From Muscardinus avellanarius (lineage: Eukaryota > Chordata > Mammalia > Rodentia > Gliridae): a stretch of DNA of 64,000 nt. The position numbers and the translations under genes are program-made. The stretch lies in contig OY726569.1 of NCBI GenBank assembly GCA_963383645.1, positions 74,624,635 through 74,688,634 on the forward strand, read 5' to 3'. Of this stretch, positions 1-10,154 are shown piece after piece; positions within the stretch are counted from its first letter, which is position 1, and each line of letters begins with the position of its first letter. The notes below the pieces were generated by a model that was given only the letters and a program-made list of their open reading frames with translations, did not search any database and was not told the DNA's origin.

Positions 1-79
1 CTAGCTTTGAACCTGCATGATCCTCCTATCTCAGCCTCCCAAGCACGGGGACTACAAGCGTGTGCCACCACGCCCGGTA
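1..79 (-). repeat. composite SINE, minus strand, cut by window start
   Basis: Only the left (B1-like) half is visible, ending ...gcgtgtgccaccacgcccggt. The rest lies outside the window. Confidence 0.9.
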
Positions 80-1035
80 TCCCCTGCTTTTGAAAAGTTG
101 GAAATAGCCCGAGCTTTGGGATGCTCTGGACTTCAAACGCTGATTTTTCCATAGACTAGCTATGTGACTTGCTCTCTCTAGAAGCAGGATTGGCTAAAAG
201 CCCAATGTGGTCTCTTGGTATATGCAAGAACAACCTTACATGTGTCAAGAGGCTTCTCTTCTTATTTCTCTAGGCAGGAGAAAAAGAGCTGGCTAAACAA
301 AGACTGGAGTCCTGGGTGGTGAAGGAGAAGGGACGGGCTCAGTAGAGAGAAGGCCAAGACCTTTACTCTTAGGTGTGGAGAGTGGCTGTGCAGGTGAGAG
401 GGCAGAGGAGACTGATCCAGTGAAGGAATGACCCCCCACGCTCTGGCCCCTGCGTGAGGCCAGGTTCTGGGGCCCGGCCGTGTCCTAGGGCGCCAGGGGC
501 TGTTCACCCAGATGCAGAGCCCTTCAGTTTGTAGGCCTCAACGGACATTTATTACTTTGGCTTTGGCTCAGTTCACACACGGGAGGTCCTGATCAGGAGC
601 AAATGGAATGATGAGACAAGAAAGATTCCACCTACAGATCCATCAGAGAATCACAGAACTTCCCCGACGGGAGGATCCTGAGCAGTGGTCACTAAAGGGC
701 AGCCTCAGAACAGTCTTCAGGCAGTGGGGAAAGAAAGGAGAACTTCTGCTTCTAGTGCAGTCTACCTGAAAGCAAGAAACAAACACGAGTATCAGTGATC
801 AACCAGAGAATGGCTATTACTGCCCCACCTGATCCATACCTCAGACAGCATGAGGTTAAAACAACGATCCAGCAAGACCTAGTGACTAAAACAAATTGAA
901 ATGGCCACTCAGAATATGAATTCACAGCAACTATTATTAATGATGACTCTTGCCCTAAGTAAATATTTTGCCTTGATATATCACTGAGTGATCAATTGAA
1001 GCCATAATTATGATTAATAAAACGTAAAGATAAAA
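80..1035. other. single-copy intergenic DNA
   Basis: No repeat family, exon or CpG cluster was recognised. The last 150 bp (about 890-1035) are AT-rich with several ATTA/TAAT homeodomain-type motifs, and could be an old conserved element. Confidence 0.5.
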
Positions 1036-1241
1036 TTTTTTTGTGGTACTGGGGATAGAAACCAGGGGTATTCACCTCTGAGCAACACCTCCAGACCTAT
1101 TTTTTATTCTTTATTTTGAAACGGGGTCTCACTGAGTTGCAAAGGGCCTCACTGAGTTGCTGCGGCTGTCCTCGAACCACGATCCTCCTGTCTCAGCCTC
1201 CCAAATGTTGGGATTACAAGCGCACACCACCATGCCCCGGC
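1036..1241 (-). repeat. composite SINE type A, minus
   Basis: It starts with a short T-run and 'gtggtactggggatag' and runs through both halves to 'caccaccatgccccggct'. It is somewhat diverged, with an internal repeat of 'cctcactgagttgc'. Confidence 0.9.
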
Positions 1242-1294
1242 TAAAAAACATACAATTTTTATGTTCATTTTATTCTTTAACTTTTTGTTTTTCC

Positions 1295-1310
1295 TCTCTC
1301 TCTCCCCTTT

Positions 1311-1345
<35 letters not shown>

Positions 1346-1347
1346 GT
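1295..1347. repeat. (CT)n/(TTTC)n microsatellite
   Basis: About ten TTTC units following a short CTCTCT run, directly at the tail of the next minus-strand SINE. Confidence 0.9.
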
Positions 1348-1530
1348 ACTGGAGATTGAACCCAGAGGTATTCTCTTTTTGAGCTACAACTCCAGCCCTA
1401 CCTTACTTTTTATTTTGAAACAGGGTCTCACTAAGTTGCTGAGACTGACCTTAAACCTGAGATCCTCTTGTCTCATCCTACCAAGTCCTGAGATTACAAA
1501 CATGTACTATGTAGCACACCCAGCTTTTCT
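1348..1530 (-). repeat. composite SINE, minus, diverged
   Basis: 'tactggagattgaacccagagg' (ID half) is followed by the B1 half ending 'tagcacacccagct'. Confidence 0.85.
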
Positions 1531-1560
1531 TTTCTTTATCTTTTTCTTTTTCCCCTTTGT

Positions 1561-1563
1561 GCG

Positions 1564-1615
<52 letters not shown>

Positions 1616-1648
1616 TGCGTGCGTGCATGCGTGTGTGTGTGTGTGTGT
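1561..1648. repeat. (GT)n microsatellite with GTGC interruptions
   Basis: A long alternating GT run interrupted by gtgcgtgcgtgcgtgcatgc. It abuts the tail of a truncated minus-strand SINE. Confidence 0.9.
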
Positions 1649-1724
1649 TTGTGGTACTAGGAATTGAACCCAGGAGCATTCTGCCTCTGAGGTAGACCTT
1701 CAGCCTTATTTCTTTTTATTTTTT
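1649..1724 (-). repeat. SINE right half only, minus
   Basis: An ID-type half ('gtggtactaggaattgaacc' to 'ccttcagcc') with no B1 half following. It is cut by the next insertion. Confidence 0.75.
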
Positions 1725-1740
1725 AAAAATTTAAAGCCTC

Positions 1741-1966
1741 GGCCGGGCGTGGTGGCACACGCTTGTAATCTCCGCGCTTGGGAGGCTGAGACAGGAGGAT
1801 CGCATGGGTTCAAAGCCAGCCTCAGCTACTTAGTGAGGCTCTCAGCAACTTAGTGAGACCCTGTTTCCAAATAAAATATAAAAAAGGTCTGGGAGTATAG
1901 CCCGGAGGTAGAATGCCTCTGGGTTCCACCCCTAGTACCACCAAAAAACAAACAAACAAACAAAAA
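1741..1966 (+). repeat. composite SINE type B, plus, full length
   Basis: A complete copy with a (CAAA)n/A-rich tail. It is flanked by a perfect 16-nt target-site duplication aaaaatttaaagcctc (1725-1740 and 1967-1982), which shows ordinary LINE-driven retroposition. Confidence 0.95.
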
Positions 1967-1984
1967 AAAAATTTAAAGCCTCTG

Positions 1985-2196
1985 GGTGGCACACCCTTGT
2001 AATTCCAGCATTCTGGAGGTGGAGACCAGAGGATCGCAGTTCCACAGACAGCCTCAGCTACTTAGTGAGGCCCTTCGCAACTCAGTGAGACCCTGTTTCA
2101 AAAATAAAAAAGACTAAAAAATAGGGCTGGGGGTGTAGCTTGAAGGTATAATGCCCCTGGGTTCCATCCCTGGTACTGGAAAAAAAAAAAAAAAAG
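1985..2196 (+). repeat. composite SINE type A, plus
   Basis: Begins 'gggtggcacacccttgtaat' and ends in 'ccctggtactgg' plus an A16 tail. Confidence 0.9.
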
Positions 2197-2202
2197 AATT
2201 GA

Positions 2203-2412
2203 AGCCAGGTGTGGTGGTTCACGCTTGTAATCTCAGTAGGGAGGCTGAGATGGGAGGATCACAGTTTCATAGCCAGCCTTAGCTACTTAGTGAGGCCCTC
2301 TGAAATTTAGTGAGACCCTATTTCAGAAATAAAATAAAATAGGGCTGGGTAGCTCAGAGGTAGAACACTCCTGGATTCCATCTCCAGGACCGCCCCCCAC
2401 CATACACAAATT
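2203..2412 (+). repeat. composite SINE type A, plus
   Basis: Begins 'gccaggtgtggtggttcacg' and ends 'ccaccatacacaaatt'. The right half is shortened ('gggctgggtagctcagagg'). Confidence 0.9.
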
Positions 2413-2537
2413 AAAACAGGGTCTCACTAAGTTGTGGAGGGCCTTGCTAAATTGCTGAGATTGGCAGTGAACCTGCAATCTTCCTGTCTCAGCCTCCCAA
2501 GCACTGGAATTACAGGGGTGTGCCACCATGCCTGGCT
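2413..2537 (-). repeat. SINE left half, minus
   Basis: 'aaacagggtctcactaagtt' to 'gtgccaccatgcctggct'; the right half is missing. Confidence 0.85.
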
Positions 2538-2622
2538 CATTTTCCTTTCCTTTCCTTTCCTTTCCTTTCCTTTCCTTTCCTTTCCTTTCCTTTCCTTTCC
2601 TTTCCTTTCCTTTCCTTTCCTT
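2538..2622. repeat. (CCTTT)n microsatellite
   Basis: About seventeen near-perfect CCTTT units, a pyrimidine-only run of about 85 nt. Confidence 0.95.
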
Positions 2623-2624
2623 GT

Positions 2625-2697
2625 ACTACTGGACCCAAACATAAGACCTTGTGCATGCTACTAGAGCACTCCACCTATGAATCACGTCTGCAGCCCT
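2625..2697 (-). repeat. old monomeric ID element, minus
   Basis: 'ccttgtgcatgctactagag' and 'agcccttc' match the classical rodent ID core in reverse. It is diverged and has no B1 half. Confidence 0.6.
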
Positions 2698-2789
2698 TCT
2701 TTAAAATTTTCTAGATATTCTTTACATACTGTGTCCAGAGCTTTTAGCAGTATGGGATTTTGTTTTGTTATTAAAAATATGGTGAGCTG

Positions 2790-2901
2790 CACGCGCACTG
2801 GCTTAGGAGACCCTGTTTCCAAATAAAAATGTAAAAATAGGTCTGGGAGTGTGGCCCGGAGGTAGAAGGGCTTCCAGGAACCCCAGTACCACACACACAC
2901 A
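2790..2901 (+). repeat. type C SINE, plus, 5'-truncated, at the 5' edge of another SINE
   Basis: Begins 'cacgcgcactggcttaggag' and ends '...ccccagtaccacacacac'. It is flanked by a direct repeat aaaatatggtgagctg (2774-2789 and about 2902-2917). The right copy runs straight into the start of the next SINE. Confidence 0.85.
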
Positions 2902-2913
2902 AAAAATATGGTG

Positions 2914-3122
2914 AGCTGGGCATGGTGGCGCACGCTTGTAATCCCAGCATTTGGGAGGCTGAAACCGGGGGATCGTGGTTCATGGGAAGGCTCGGCTACT
3001 TAGTGAGGACCGCCGCAACTTAGTGAGACCCTGTTTCAAAATAAAGAATAAAAATAGGACAAGGGGTGTGGCTCGGAGGTCAAAGCCCCTGGTTTCCATC
3101 CCCAGACACCCCCCCCCCCAAA
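2914..3122 (+). repeat. composite SINE type A, plus
   Basis: Full length, 'gctgggcatggtggcgcacg' to 'ccatccccagacacc', with a C9 run at its end. Confidence 0.9.
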
Positions 3123-3127
3123 ATGGT

Positions 3128-3545
3128 AAACCTGATGTGGTGGTGCACACTTGTAATCCCAGTACTTGGGAGGCTGAGAAAGGAGGATCACATGTTTGAG
3201 GACAGCCTCAGCTACTTAGTGAGACCCTGTTTCAAAATAAAGAATAAAAGCTGGGCATGGTGGTGCACGCTTGTAATCCCCACGCTTGGGAGGCTGAGAC
3301 AGGAGGATCACAGAGGTTCGAAGCCAGCCTCAACTACTTAGTGAGGCTCTCAGCAATTTAGTGAGACTCTGTTTCCAAATAAAGTATAAAATAGGTCTGG
3401 GAGTATAGCCCAGAGGTAGAAAGCCTCTGGGTTCCACCCCCAGCACACCAATAAATAAATAAATAAAGAATAAAAACTAGGGATAGGAGTATAGCTCGGA
3501 GGTAGAATACCCCTGGTTTGGCCCTCAGTATTGCCAAAATAAAAA
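3128..3545 (+). repeat. composite SINE type A, plus, split by a nested SINE
   Basis: The left half is 3128-3249. The right half resumes at 3476-3545 ('tagggataggagtatagctc'). The gap is filled by the type B copy listed next. Confidence 0.85.
3250..3460 (+). repeat. composite SINE type B, nested
   Basis: Inserted into the A-rich linker of the surrounding SINE. The duplicated target aaataaagaataaaa is at 3235-3249 and 3461-3475. Confidence 0.9.
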
Positions 3546-3575
3546 ATAAAAATAAAGATATTATACTTTCAGCGT

Positions 3576-3940
3576 GGACAGCCTCAGCTACTTCTTTGCA
3601 ACTCAGTGAGATCCTGTTTCAAAAAAAAAAGGCTGGGCATGGTGATACACGCTTGTAATCCTAGCATTCAGGAGGCTGAGACCAGAGGATCCTGGTTCGC
3701 AGACAGCCTCAGGTACTTGGCGAGGCCCTTTGCAACTCAGTGAGACCCTGTTTCAAAATAAAGAATAAAAAATAGGGCTGGGGTGTAGTTCGAAGGTAGA
3801 ATGCCCCTGGGTTCCATCCCCAGTACTGCAAAAAAAATTTTTTTTAATTAAAAAAAAACGATAAAAAATAGGGTTGAGGTGTTGCTTGGAGGTAGAATGT
3901 CCCTGGGTTCCATCCCCAGTACCCCAAAATATAAATAACT
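3576..3940 (+). repeat. two SINEs, one nested in the linker of the other
   Basis: The outer copy is 3576-3630 (left-half remnant) plus 3861-3940 (right half). The inner full type A copy is 3631-3860. As in the preceding unit, the insertion point is the A-rich linker. Confidence 0.8.
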
Positions 3941-4051
3941 CTTGTCTGCTAACACCAATATATGATTTAATTTGTATATTAAAAGATTTTTGGTGCTGTT
4001 ATCCTGAACCTCTCTTAGTAGGTAGTGTGTATTCTAGAACCTAATAGAATA

Positions 4052-4059
<8 letters not shown>

Positions 4060-4104
<45 letters not shown>

Positions 4105-4278
4105 TGGTACTAGGGTTCCTGGAAACCTTTTGTCAGGCTACACTCCCAGACCTATTTTATATTTTTATTTGGAAACAAGGTCTCTTAACCCAGCGAGGCT
4201 GGCTTTGAACCTGCGTGATCCTCCTGTCTCTGCCTCCCAAGCACGGGGATTACAAGCGTGCGCCACCACACCCGGCCT
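4060..4278 (-). repeat. type C SINE, minus, with a very long T tail
   Basis: A 49-nt T run (4055-4103) precedes 'gtggtactagggttcctgg'. The target duplication tagaataggattttt occurs at 4045-4059 and 4279-4293. The long homopolymer suggests a recent insertion or tail expansion. Confidence 0.93.
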
Positions 4279-4439
4279 TAGAATAGGATTTTTAAAGAAA
4301 TATTTCATTTATCAGCGTTGTAAATAATCAGGCTGCTTTGGGGAGGAGAGAGAAAATGTTGCTGGAGTTCAGAAAGTGCCAGGAACAGACAGGAGGAGCT
4401 AGGCTGAGCAGGGAGGAAGGGAAGCTGGGGAACTGGAGG

Positions 4440-4442
<3 letters not shown>

Positions 4443-4509
<67 letters not shown>
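4443..4509. repeat. (GA)n microsatellite
   Basis: About 33 uninterrupted GA units; it generates repetitive RERE/SLSL frames that are not proteins. Confidence 0.97.
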
Positions 4510-4512
<3 letters not shown>

Positions 4513-6180
4513 GCAGGAGGGGAAGGGGGTGGTGGCGGGGAGGGGCGCCCTGGGAGGAAGGACTGTGGGCCCACTCCAGTCCCTGCTTCTATTAATCCAA
4601 TTAAAGTGTTGAAAATCAGATCCCATGTGAAGCTTTGAACATGAATTTTTCATTACAGCTGGGGAGGGGGAGGGGAGGGCAGGCTGGGGAGGCACCCATA
4701 GCACGGGGTGGCTGGAAAGGCCTCCCAGGCTTCCCCTGGACACACACGCAGGCAGCCTGCCAGAGCCCAGGCCTCCACCCTCAGGTCCCTTCTGCCTGGT
4801 TTTTATTTCCTTTAACAGCCCTGTCCTGTTGGTGAGTGCTTGGCAGATAGGGTTGGACAGAGGGATTCATGCAAGTCCCCCATGTGGCCTCAGAAAAGCC
4901 AGCGTGCTCTGTCCCCCGGGCTTCCCCAGCACACGGGCAGTGGGTTCCGAAGGCAAAGGGAGAGAGATGCCGTGCCCAATCCACACATTCGGCACCCACG
5001 TGCTTCAAGACTTTGGGTGAGCTGGGTGACTTCCTGAGACTCTGTCTCAAAGGAACACAGAGTTGGGGGGATAGCCCAGTGGTAGAGCCGCACCAGCGGG
5101 CTCCATTCCCAACATTGGGGGAAGACCAAAACCATCACTAGTGCCCGGCACATGGGATACCTAGGAGTCTCCAATGCAGAGTGACACAGCAGAGTCTGAC
5201 AGCCGCCCTGGTGTGGGCAAGACAGACAGTGACCAGATGGGCAAACAGACTGTCCTAGGCCGGATGAAGGCACCAACCCTGAGCGCACCTGTCCTGCTCT
5301 CCAGCCTAGGTGCATGGCTCCCCACTGCAGAGCTGGTCAGATGGCAGGCCAGGCTCTGCAACATCTTCCAGGGAGCAGGTGGGGCTGGGGCCCAAATCCA
5401 GACTGTGTCGCCTTCCTGTCCCCCTCCCCCAGACTTCCTCCCAGATTGCATTTGTTGTGTGGTCAATACTTTTGTTTAGATTTAAAAAGAAAAGTGGAGG
5501 GAAAGTTCCCCCGGGTTCAGTACTGTGTTCTGTTCTTTCCTGTGACTCTGCCTATGACCTCTGCCTCACTGGACTGGAGGAGGGGCTTGGCTCTGGGCGG
5601 ATGGGGGTCAGGGTGACCTGGATGGCTCCCCCCCCCCATCCCTGTGCTCAGCTCCCTTCTGCACGGGGGCGTCCGTGGACTGTCTGTTCCCTGAAAGGGG
5701 GCCTCCCTGCCCGCCTGCCCAGGGTTTAATCTCCGCCAGGCCTTGCACGCTGGGCTGCTGGTGTGTGGTCCTTCACACTGATGTGCCTCAGCAGCTGGAA
5801 ATAGTGAGGAGGGAAGGGGGACCTCGAGCATAAAACCCTGGCACTTCTCAAAACAAAACGAGTGACTCCAGCTTTTAATCAGTTTAGGGCTGAGGCCAGA
5901 GAATTGCGGTTGGTTTTTACATAGACAAAGCCCTTTCTAGGTCTCTGCTTTCTGAGGAATCTGTGACTGTCTTTTATGCAAATGTCTGTAGTAGTCAGGG
6001 GCTGTGGGTGGGTACGGGGAGGGGGGCAGCCTGTGGGCATCGGGTGCTCATCTGACTTTTACCAACCAGACTCTTCTACAGTGGAATTAGGAGAATCTCA
6101 GCTTTGAGGACGGTGATCTACCCTGCCTGATGCTTTGACAGGTGGGCTCCTTTAAGAGTGGGGCTGCAAATTTAAGTCGG
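4510..6180. other. mostly single-copy upstream DNA with possible conserved blocks
   Basis: Moderately GC-rich, SINE-free apart from an old ID remnant (about 5010-5130). Two blocks look constrained by composition and motif density: 4575-4665 (attaatccaattaaagtg, aacatgaatttttcattac) and 5830-5990 (agcttttaatcagtttaggg, cttttatgcaaatgtctg with an octamer-like ATGCAAAT). No exon was recognised. Confidence 0.5.
5010..5130 (+). repeat. old B1-like plus ID SINE remnant
   Basis: 'cctgagactctgtctcaaa' followed by 'gggggatagcccagtggtag' resembles an ancient B1-ID composite with a more canonical ID sequence than the abundant young copies. Confidence 0.6.
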
Positions 6181-6396
6181 TTTTTTTTTTTTTTTTTTTT
6201 GCGATACTGGGGATAGAACCCAGGGGCATTCTACCTCCAAGCCACACCCCCCCAGCCCTATTTTTATTCTTTATTTTGAAACAGGGTCTAAGTTGCAGAG
6301 GGCCTCACTAAGTAGCTGAGGCTGTCTGCGAACTGTGATCCTCCTCTCTCAGCCTCCTGAATGCTGGGATTACAAGCCTGTGTCCTCACGCCCGGC
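6181..6396 (-). repeat. composite SINE type A, minus
   Basis: T20 tail, 'gcgatactggggatag', both halves, ending 'cctcacgcccggc'. Flanked by gcaaatttaa on both sides. Confidence 0.93.
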
Positions 6397-6427
6397 AGCA
6401 AATTTAAATTTAAAAAATTGATTCCTA

Positions 6428-6478
6428 GCCAGGTGTGGTGGCATAAGCTTGTAACTCCAATACTTGAGAGGCTGAGAT
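6428..6478 (+). repeat. SINE left-half fragment, plus
   Basis: 'agccaggtgtggtggcataa' to 'gagaggctgagat'; truncated at its 3' side. Confidence 0.75.
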
Positions 6479-6600
6479 CTTTAGACACCAGCTGAGTCTA
6501 GAATCTGTAGTCATCCTGTAGTGACTTAGTGTAAAGAGCTCATAGATGATCCATGCCTTTGGCCTAGGATGGCCAGATTAAGTAAATACCGATACAGACT

Positions 6601-6660
6601 GCTGGCCTGGGGATGTAGCTCAGGGGTAGCACTGGGTTCAGTTCCTAGCACCACCAAAAA
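6601..6660 (+). repeat. ID-type element, plus
   Basis: 'ggcctggggatgtagctcag' to 'ttcctagcaccacc' is an ID monomer with a short internal deletion. Confidence 0.7.
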
Positions 6661-7210
6661 CACTAGCACCGCCACAAAGGAGTATGCCCAGTTGAATTTG
6701 AATTTTAGAGAAAAAATGAATACATTTTTAGTAGAAGTATGCCCCATGCAGTAAAACAGAGTAATTCAATATCTGTGACATACTTGTGGGACTTAATTTT
6801 ATTTTTGCGGTTTCTCTGACATTCAGATTTGACATCGCACCCCGTGTTTCGCCTGGCCGCGCTGCCCTGGCCCTCTCTCACATGGTCCCATGGTGGCTCT
6901 GCTCCCTCCTGGCCCCTTTTCATCCTGGGTACTTTTGGACTTTAGCCTCCTTGGAGTCCTTTACTCTCGCTACGTTTCTGTCTAGTTATGATTCCCCACT
7001 TCTGTAGAAAGTCTGGGGCTTCTCTACTCCCTTTTCTCCTTGTCTAGTTCTACCTGTAGGTCTTGGGTGGCTCAGGGTCCAGTTGTTGCTTCTGAGGACG
7101 GAGCAAGGATGGCCATAGCTACAATATTAATGCCCCTCCCAGCATCAGGCACTGCCAGTTGCTTTACTGTGTTAATATAGTTAATCCTACAACAAAATTA
7201 TTTTTTAAAA
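6661..7210. other. single-copy intergenic DNA
   Basis: Nothing recognisable beyond short AT-rich runs. Confidence 0.4.
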
Positions 7211-7213
7211 ACA

Positions 7214-7376
7214 TTTTTTTTTTTTTGGTGTGTGTTGTACTGGGGATTGAGCCCAGAGGCATCCTACCTCCGAACTATACCTCCTGCCCTTTATTTTATT
7301 TTTTTGTTTTGAAACAGGGTCTCCTGAGAATCTCCCCCAAGTACTGGGATTACAGGCGTGTGCCACCATGCCTGCC
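7214..7376 (-). repeat. composite SINE, minus, shortened
   Basis: T-run, 'gttgtactggggattgagcc', with an internal deletion in the left half, ending 'gccaccatgcctgcc'. Confidence 0.85.
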
Positions 7377-7671
7377 CCCAAACAACTTAAAAAAAATTGT
7401 GGTAAAATTATATATAACATAAAATTTACTCTTTGACCATGTTAAAGTGGACAGTTCAGTGGCATTAAGTAATTTAATATTGTTGTGCAACCATCTTCAC
7501 CATCCATCTCCAAACTTTCTTTTCTTCCCAAACTGAAACTCTCTACTCATTACCGCCCCCCCCCCAGGCCCTGGCAATCACCATTTGACTTCCTGTATCT
7601 TTGAATTTGATTACTCTAGATCGCTTACATAAGTGGAATCATAAAATATTTATTCTTTTGAGTCTGAATTC

Positions 7672-7904
7672 TTTATTTCTCTCTTTCTCTCTCTCTCCTT
7701 CCTTTCTTTCTTCTTCCTTCCTTCCTTCCTTTCTTTCTTTGTTTTTCTTCTTTTTAGGGGGAAATTGAACTGAGAGGCATTCTACCCTGATCTATACCCC
7801 AGTCCTTTCCTTCCTTCCTTTCTTCCTTCCTTCCTTCCTTCCTTCCTTCCTTCCTTCCTTCCTTCTTTTCTTCTTTCTTTTTCTTTTTCTCTTTTTTTCT
7901 TTTT
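7672..7904. repeat. (CTTT)n/(CCTT)n pyrimidine microsatellite containing a duplicated SINE end
   Basis: Two pyrimidine stretches (7672-7755 and 7805-7904) flank a 50-nt piece of SINE right half, which is repeated again at 7914 onward. Confidence 0.85.
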
Positions 7905-8088
7905 CTTCTTTTTAGGGGGAAATTGAACTGAGAGGCATTCTATCCCTGATCTATACCCCAGCCCTTTTTATCTTTTATTTTGAAACATTGACTCATTAAG
8001 TTACTGAGGCTGGCCTTGAACCTGCAATCCTCCTGTCTCAGCCTCCCAAGTACTGGGATTACAGGCATGCACCACAGTGCCTGGCTAA
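7905..8088 (-). repeat. composite SINE, minus, with its right half duplicated upstream
   Basis: 'tagggggaaattgaactgag' begins both at 7755 and at 7913 (period 158). The complete left half follows only the second copy. Confidence 0.88.
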
Positions 8089-8544
8089 GTCTGGTTTATT
8101 TCACCTACCACAATGTCTTCAAAGTTTATCTACGTCGAATTACACATCAGAGTCTCTTCCTTTTGAAGGCTAGAGAATACTCATTGTATTGGTGAGCTAC
8201 TTGGTTTTATCCCTCCATCCGCCAATGGACATTTGGGCGATTTCCACTCCTTGGCTATTGAGAATAAGGCTTCTGTGAACCTCAGTGTAAGAATAACCAT
8301 TTAATTCCGTTTTCGATTCTTCTGGGGATATACCCAGAGGTGGAATTGCTGGGTCATATGGTAATTCTATGTTTAATTTTTTGAGGAACAGCCACAGTGT
8401 TTTTATAGCAGCTGTATCATTTTACATTCCAACCAGCAATGCACAAGGATTCCAATTTCTCCTCGTCCTTGCCAACATCTATGCTTTCGTTGGTTGGTTT
8501 TTGGAGAACAGCCATCTCTAATAGGTATGAACAAGGAAGGCACT

Positions 8545-8690
8545 TTTAATCACTATTTCCAAATGAGAAAATAGAGGCTCAGCGAGGTGGAGTGACTTGT
8601 CGACGGTCAGCCAGTCACAGGAATGGAATTTGGATCAAAGTCTGTCTAAACTCCCACCCTGGGACTCTCAACCATTATGTCGTATTTCCT
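8545..8690 (+). repeat. MIR SINE
   Basis: 'aaatgagaaaatagaggctc', 'gagtgacttgtcgacggtca' and 'ggaatttggatcaaagtctg' follow the MIR consensus order. Confidence 0.75.
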
Positions 8691-9570
8691 GCTAACACAA
8701 GCACCCAAATGCAAATTTTTCTGTCTTCGGACAGATGTCTAATTGTGCAAGACATCTGGTAAAGGCACAAATGTAGGAATAAAACACGTCTGAGGAGTTT
8801 TTACATGTTCTTATTGAAATGACATCGTTCACATGGGAAAACAGCAATAACAAATAAGTTCCCCCTTAATTTGCATTTCATCGTAGTTAATTTAAAAATA
8901 GTCTATTCATCCGGCTGCTTCATAGTCTGGAGCGCAGCGTCATCTGGCCATTGTAACGGCCTAGAAGGTGTGGCTGAGCAAGGCTTCGGTGGGGAGGGAG
9001 GAGAGAGAAACTAGAAAAGAGAAGATAATGCCCCCCCCACCTCGAGATGTTTGTGGTCTAACTGGCCAGAGTTACGTGGCCGTCTGAGGACCACTACCCA
9101 TAGACACAGGACCACAGGAAGCTGAGGAGGGCTGAGGCCGGGCTCTGCTGGGACTCCCGCTGGCCCGGCCAAGGCCGCTTGCAGGCTGGGTGCACTTGGC
9201 GCCCTTCCATGAAGTGGCCCAGACAAGGAGGCTGTGGTCGGCGTTGCCCGACTTCTCCAACTCTGGCTCTTTCCTGAGTGCCACTCTGCCCAAAGGCCAC
9301 AACCCTTAGATTGCACCATTGACTTTGAACTAATGTCTTTGGAAACTGCCTGGCTTCTGCCTCTGCTGCCAGCTAAGCCCTTAGACTGACTTTAGGAAAA
9401 GCTCCATCTGGTTATCTAGTTCTTCCAGCACAGGCTAGCAGGGGAGAACATGGGCTTGGGGGCAGACACATCCAAATTAGAAAACTTCCCTGCCACTATA
9501 GCCTGTGTAGCCAGTTTCCTCATCTGTGATGTGGCATAATACAGGAGATGATACAGTTGTCATGAGAGTG
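8691..9570. other. single-copy DNA, candidate conserved element at 8690-8990
   Basis: 8690-8990 has no repeat signature, but has ATGCAAAT, CAGATGTCTAATTG, TAATTTGCATTTCA and AGTTAATTTAAAAATAG in close order, typical of developmental enhancers. The rest (9000-9450) is GC-richer and unassigned. A MIR tail begins near 9450. Confidence 0.45.
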
Positions 9571-9581
9571 AAATGAGAAAT

Positions 9582-9612
<31 letters not shown>

Positions 9613-9840
9613 TCATTTGTGGTACTGGGTGGAACCCAGGGGCTTTCTACCTCCAGGCTATACTCCCAGACTTATTTTATACTTTATTTGGAAACAGGGT
9701 CTCACTAAATTGCTGAGAGCCTCACTAAGTAACTGAGGCTGGCTTCAAACCTGTGCGATCCTCCTGTCTCAGCCTCTCAAGTGCGGGGATTACAAGCATG
9801 CGCCACTACGATAGGCTTAAAATGAGAAATTTATAAAGTG
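9450..9840 (-). repeat. MIR, interrupted by a SINE
   Basis: 'tagccagtttcctcatctgtg' style sequence runs to 9584 and resumes after the SINE. Confidence 0.55.
9585..9819 (-). repeat. composite SINE type B, minus, with (TTTA)n tail
   Basis: Full copy. The perfect 14-nt target duplication aaatgagaaattta is at 9571-9584 and 9820-9833. The tail has become an eight-unit TTTA microsatellite. Confidence 0.95.
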
Positions 9841-9892
9841 GTTGGTATATTGTAAATGTTTGATAATTAGTAGCTTTAAATTATGTATATGT

Positions 9893-10092
9893 AAGCCAGG
9901 CATGGTGACACATGCCTGTAATATCAATACATGGGAAGCTGAAGCAGGAGGATCACAGGTTGAAAACCAGCCTCAGCAACTCAGTGAGGCTCATATCAAC
10001 TTAGTGAGACCCTGTTTCCAAATAAAAATAAGGACTGGCTGGCAGTATAGCATGAAGGTAGAATGTCCCTGGGTTCAATCCCCAACAACATA
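9893..10092 (+). repeat. composite SINE type B, plus
   Basis: 'agccaggcatggtgacacat' to 'caatccccaacaacatac', passing straight into a (CA)n run. Confidence 0.9.
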
Positions 10093-10102
10093 CACACACA
10101 CA

Positions 10103-10148
<46 letters not shown>
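10090..10148. repeat. (CA)n microsatellite at a SINE 3' end
   Basis: About 28 CA units with one TA interruption; it replaces the usual A tail. Confidence 0.95.
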
Positions 10149-10150
<2 letters not shown>

Positions 10151-10154
10151 GTTT

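Larger units (their letters stand above)
7385..8530 (-). mobile_element. L1M (L1MB-like) LINE 3' end, minus, interrupted
   Basis: Reads as an antisense ancient L1 3' end: 'acagttcagtggcattaagt', 'accatccatctccaaacttt', 'tggggatatacccagaggtgg', 'gaattgctgggtcatatggt', 'ttgaggaacagccacagtg'. It is interrupted at about 7660-8088 by a pyrimidine microsatellite and a SINE. Non-coding relic. Confidence 0.85.

Noticed and set aside
1157..1660. 167-codon open frame, + strand
   Set aside because: Built from two SINEs, a TTTC run and a GT run.
1985..3940. CRISPR-like regularly spaced repeats
   Set aside because: The spacing reflects consecutive SINE insertions of about 210 bp in a mammalian genome, not short repeats with unique spacers.
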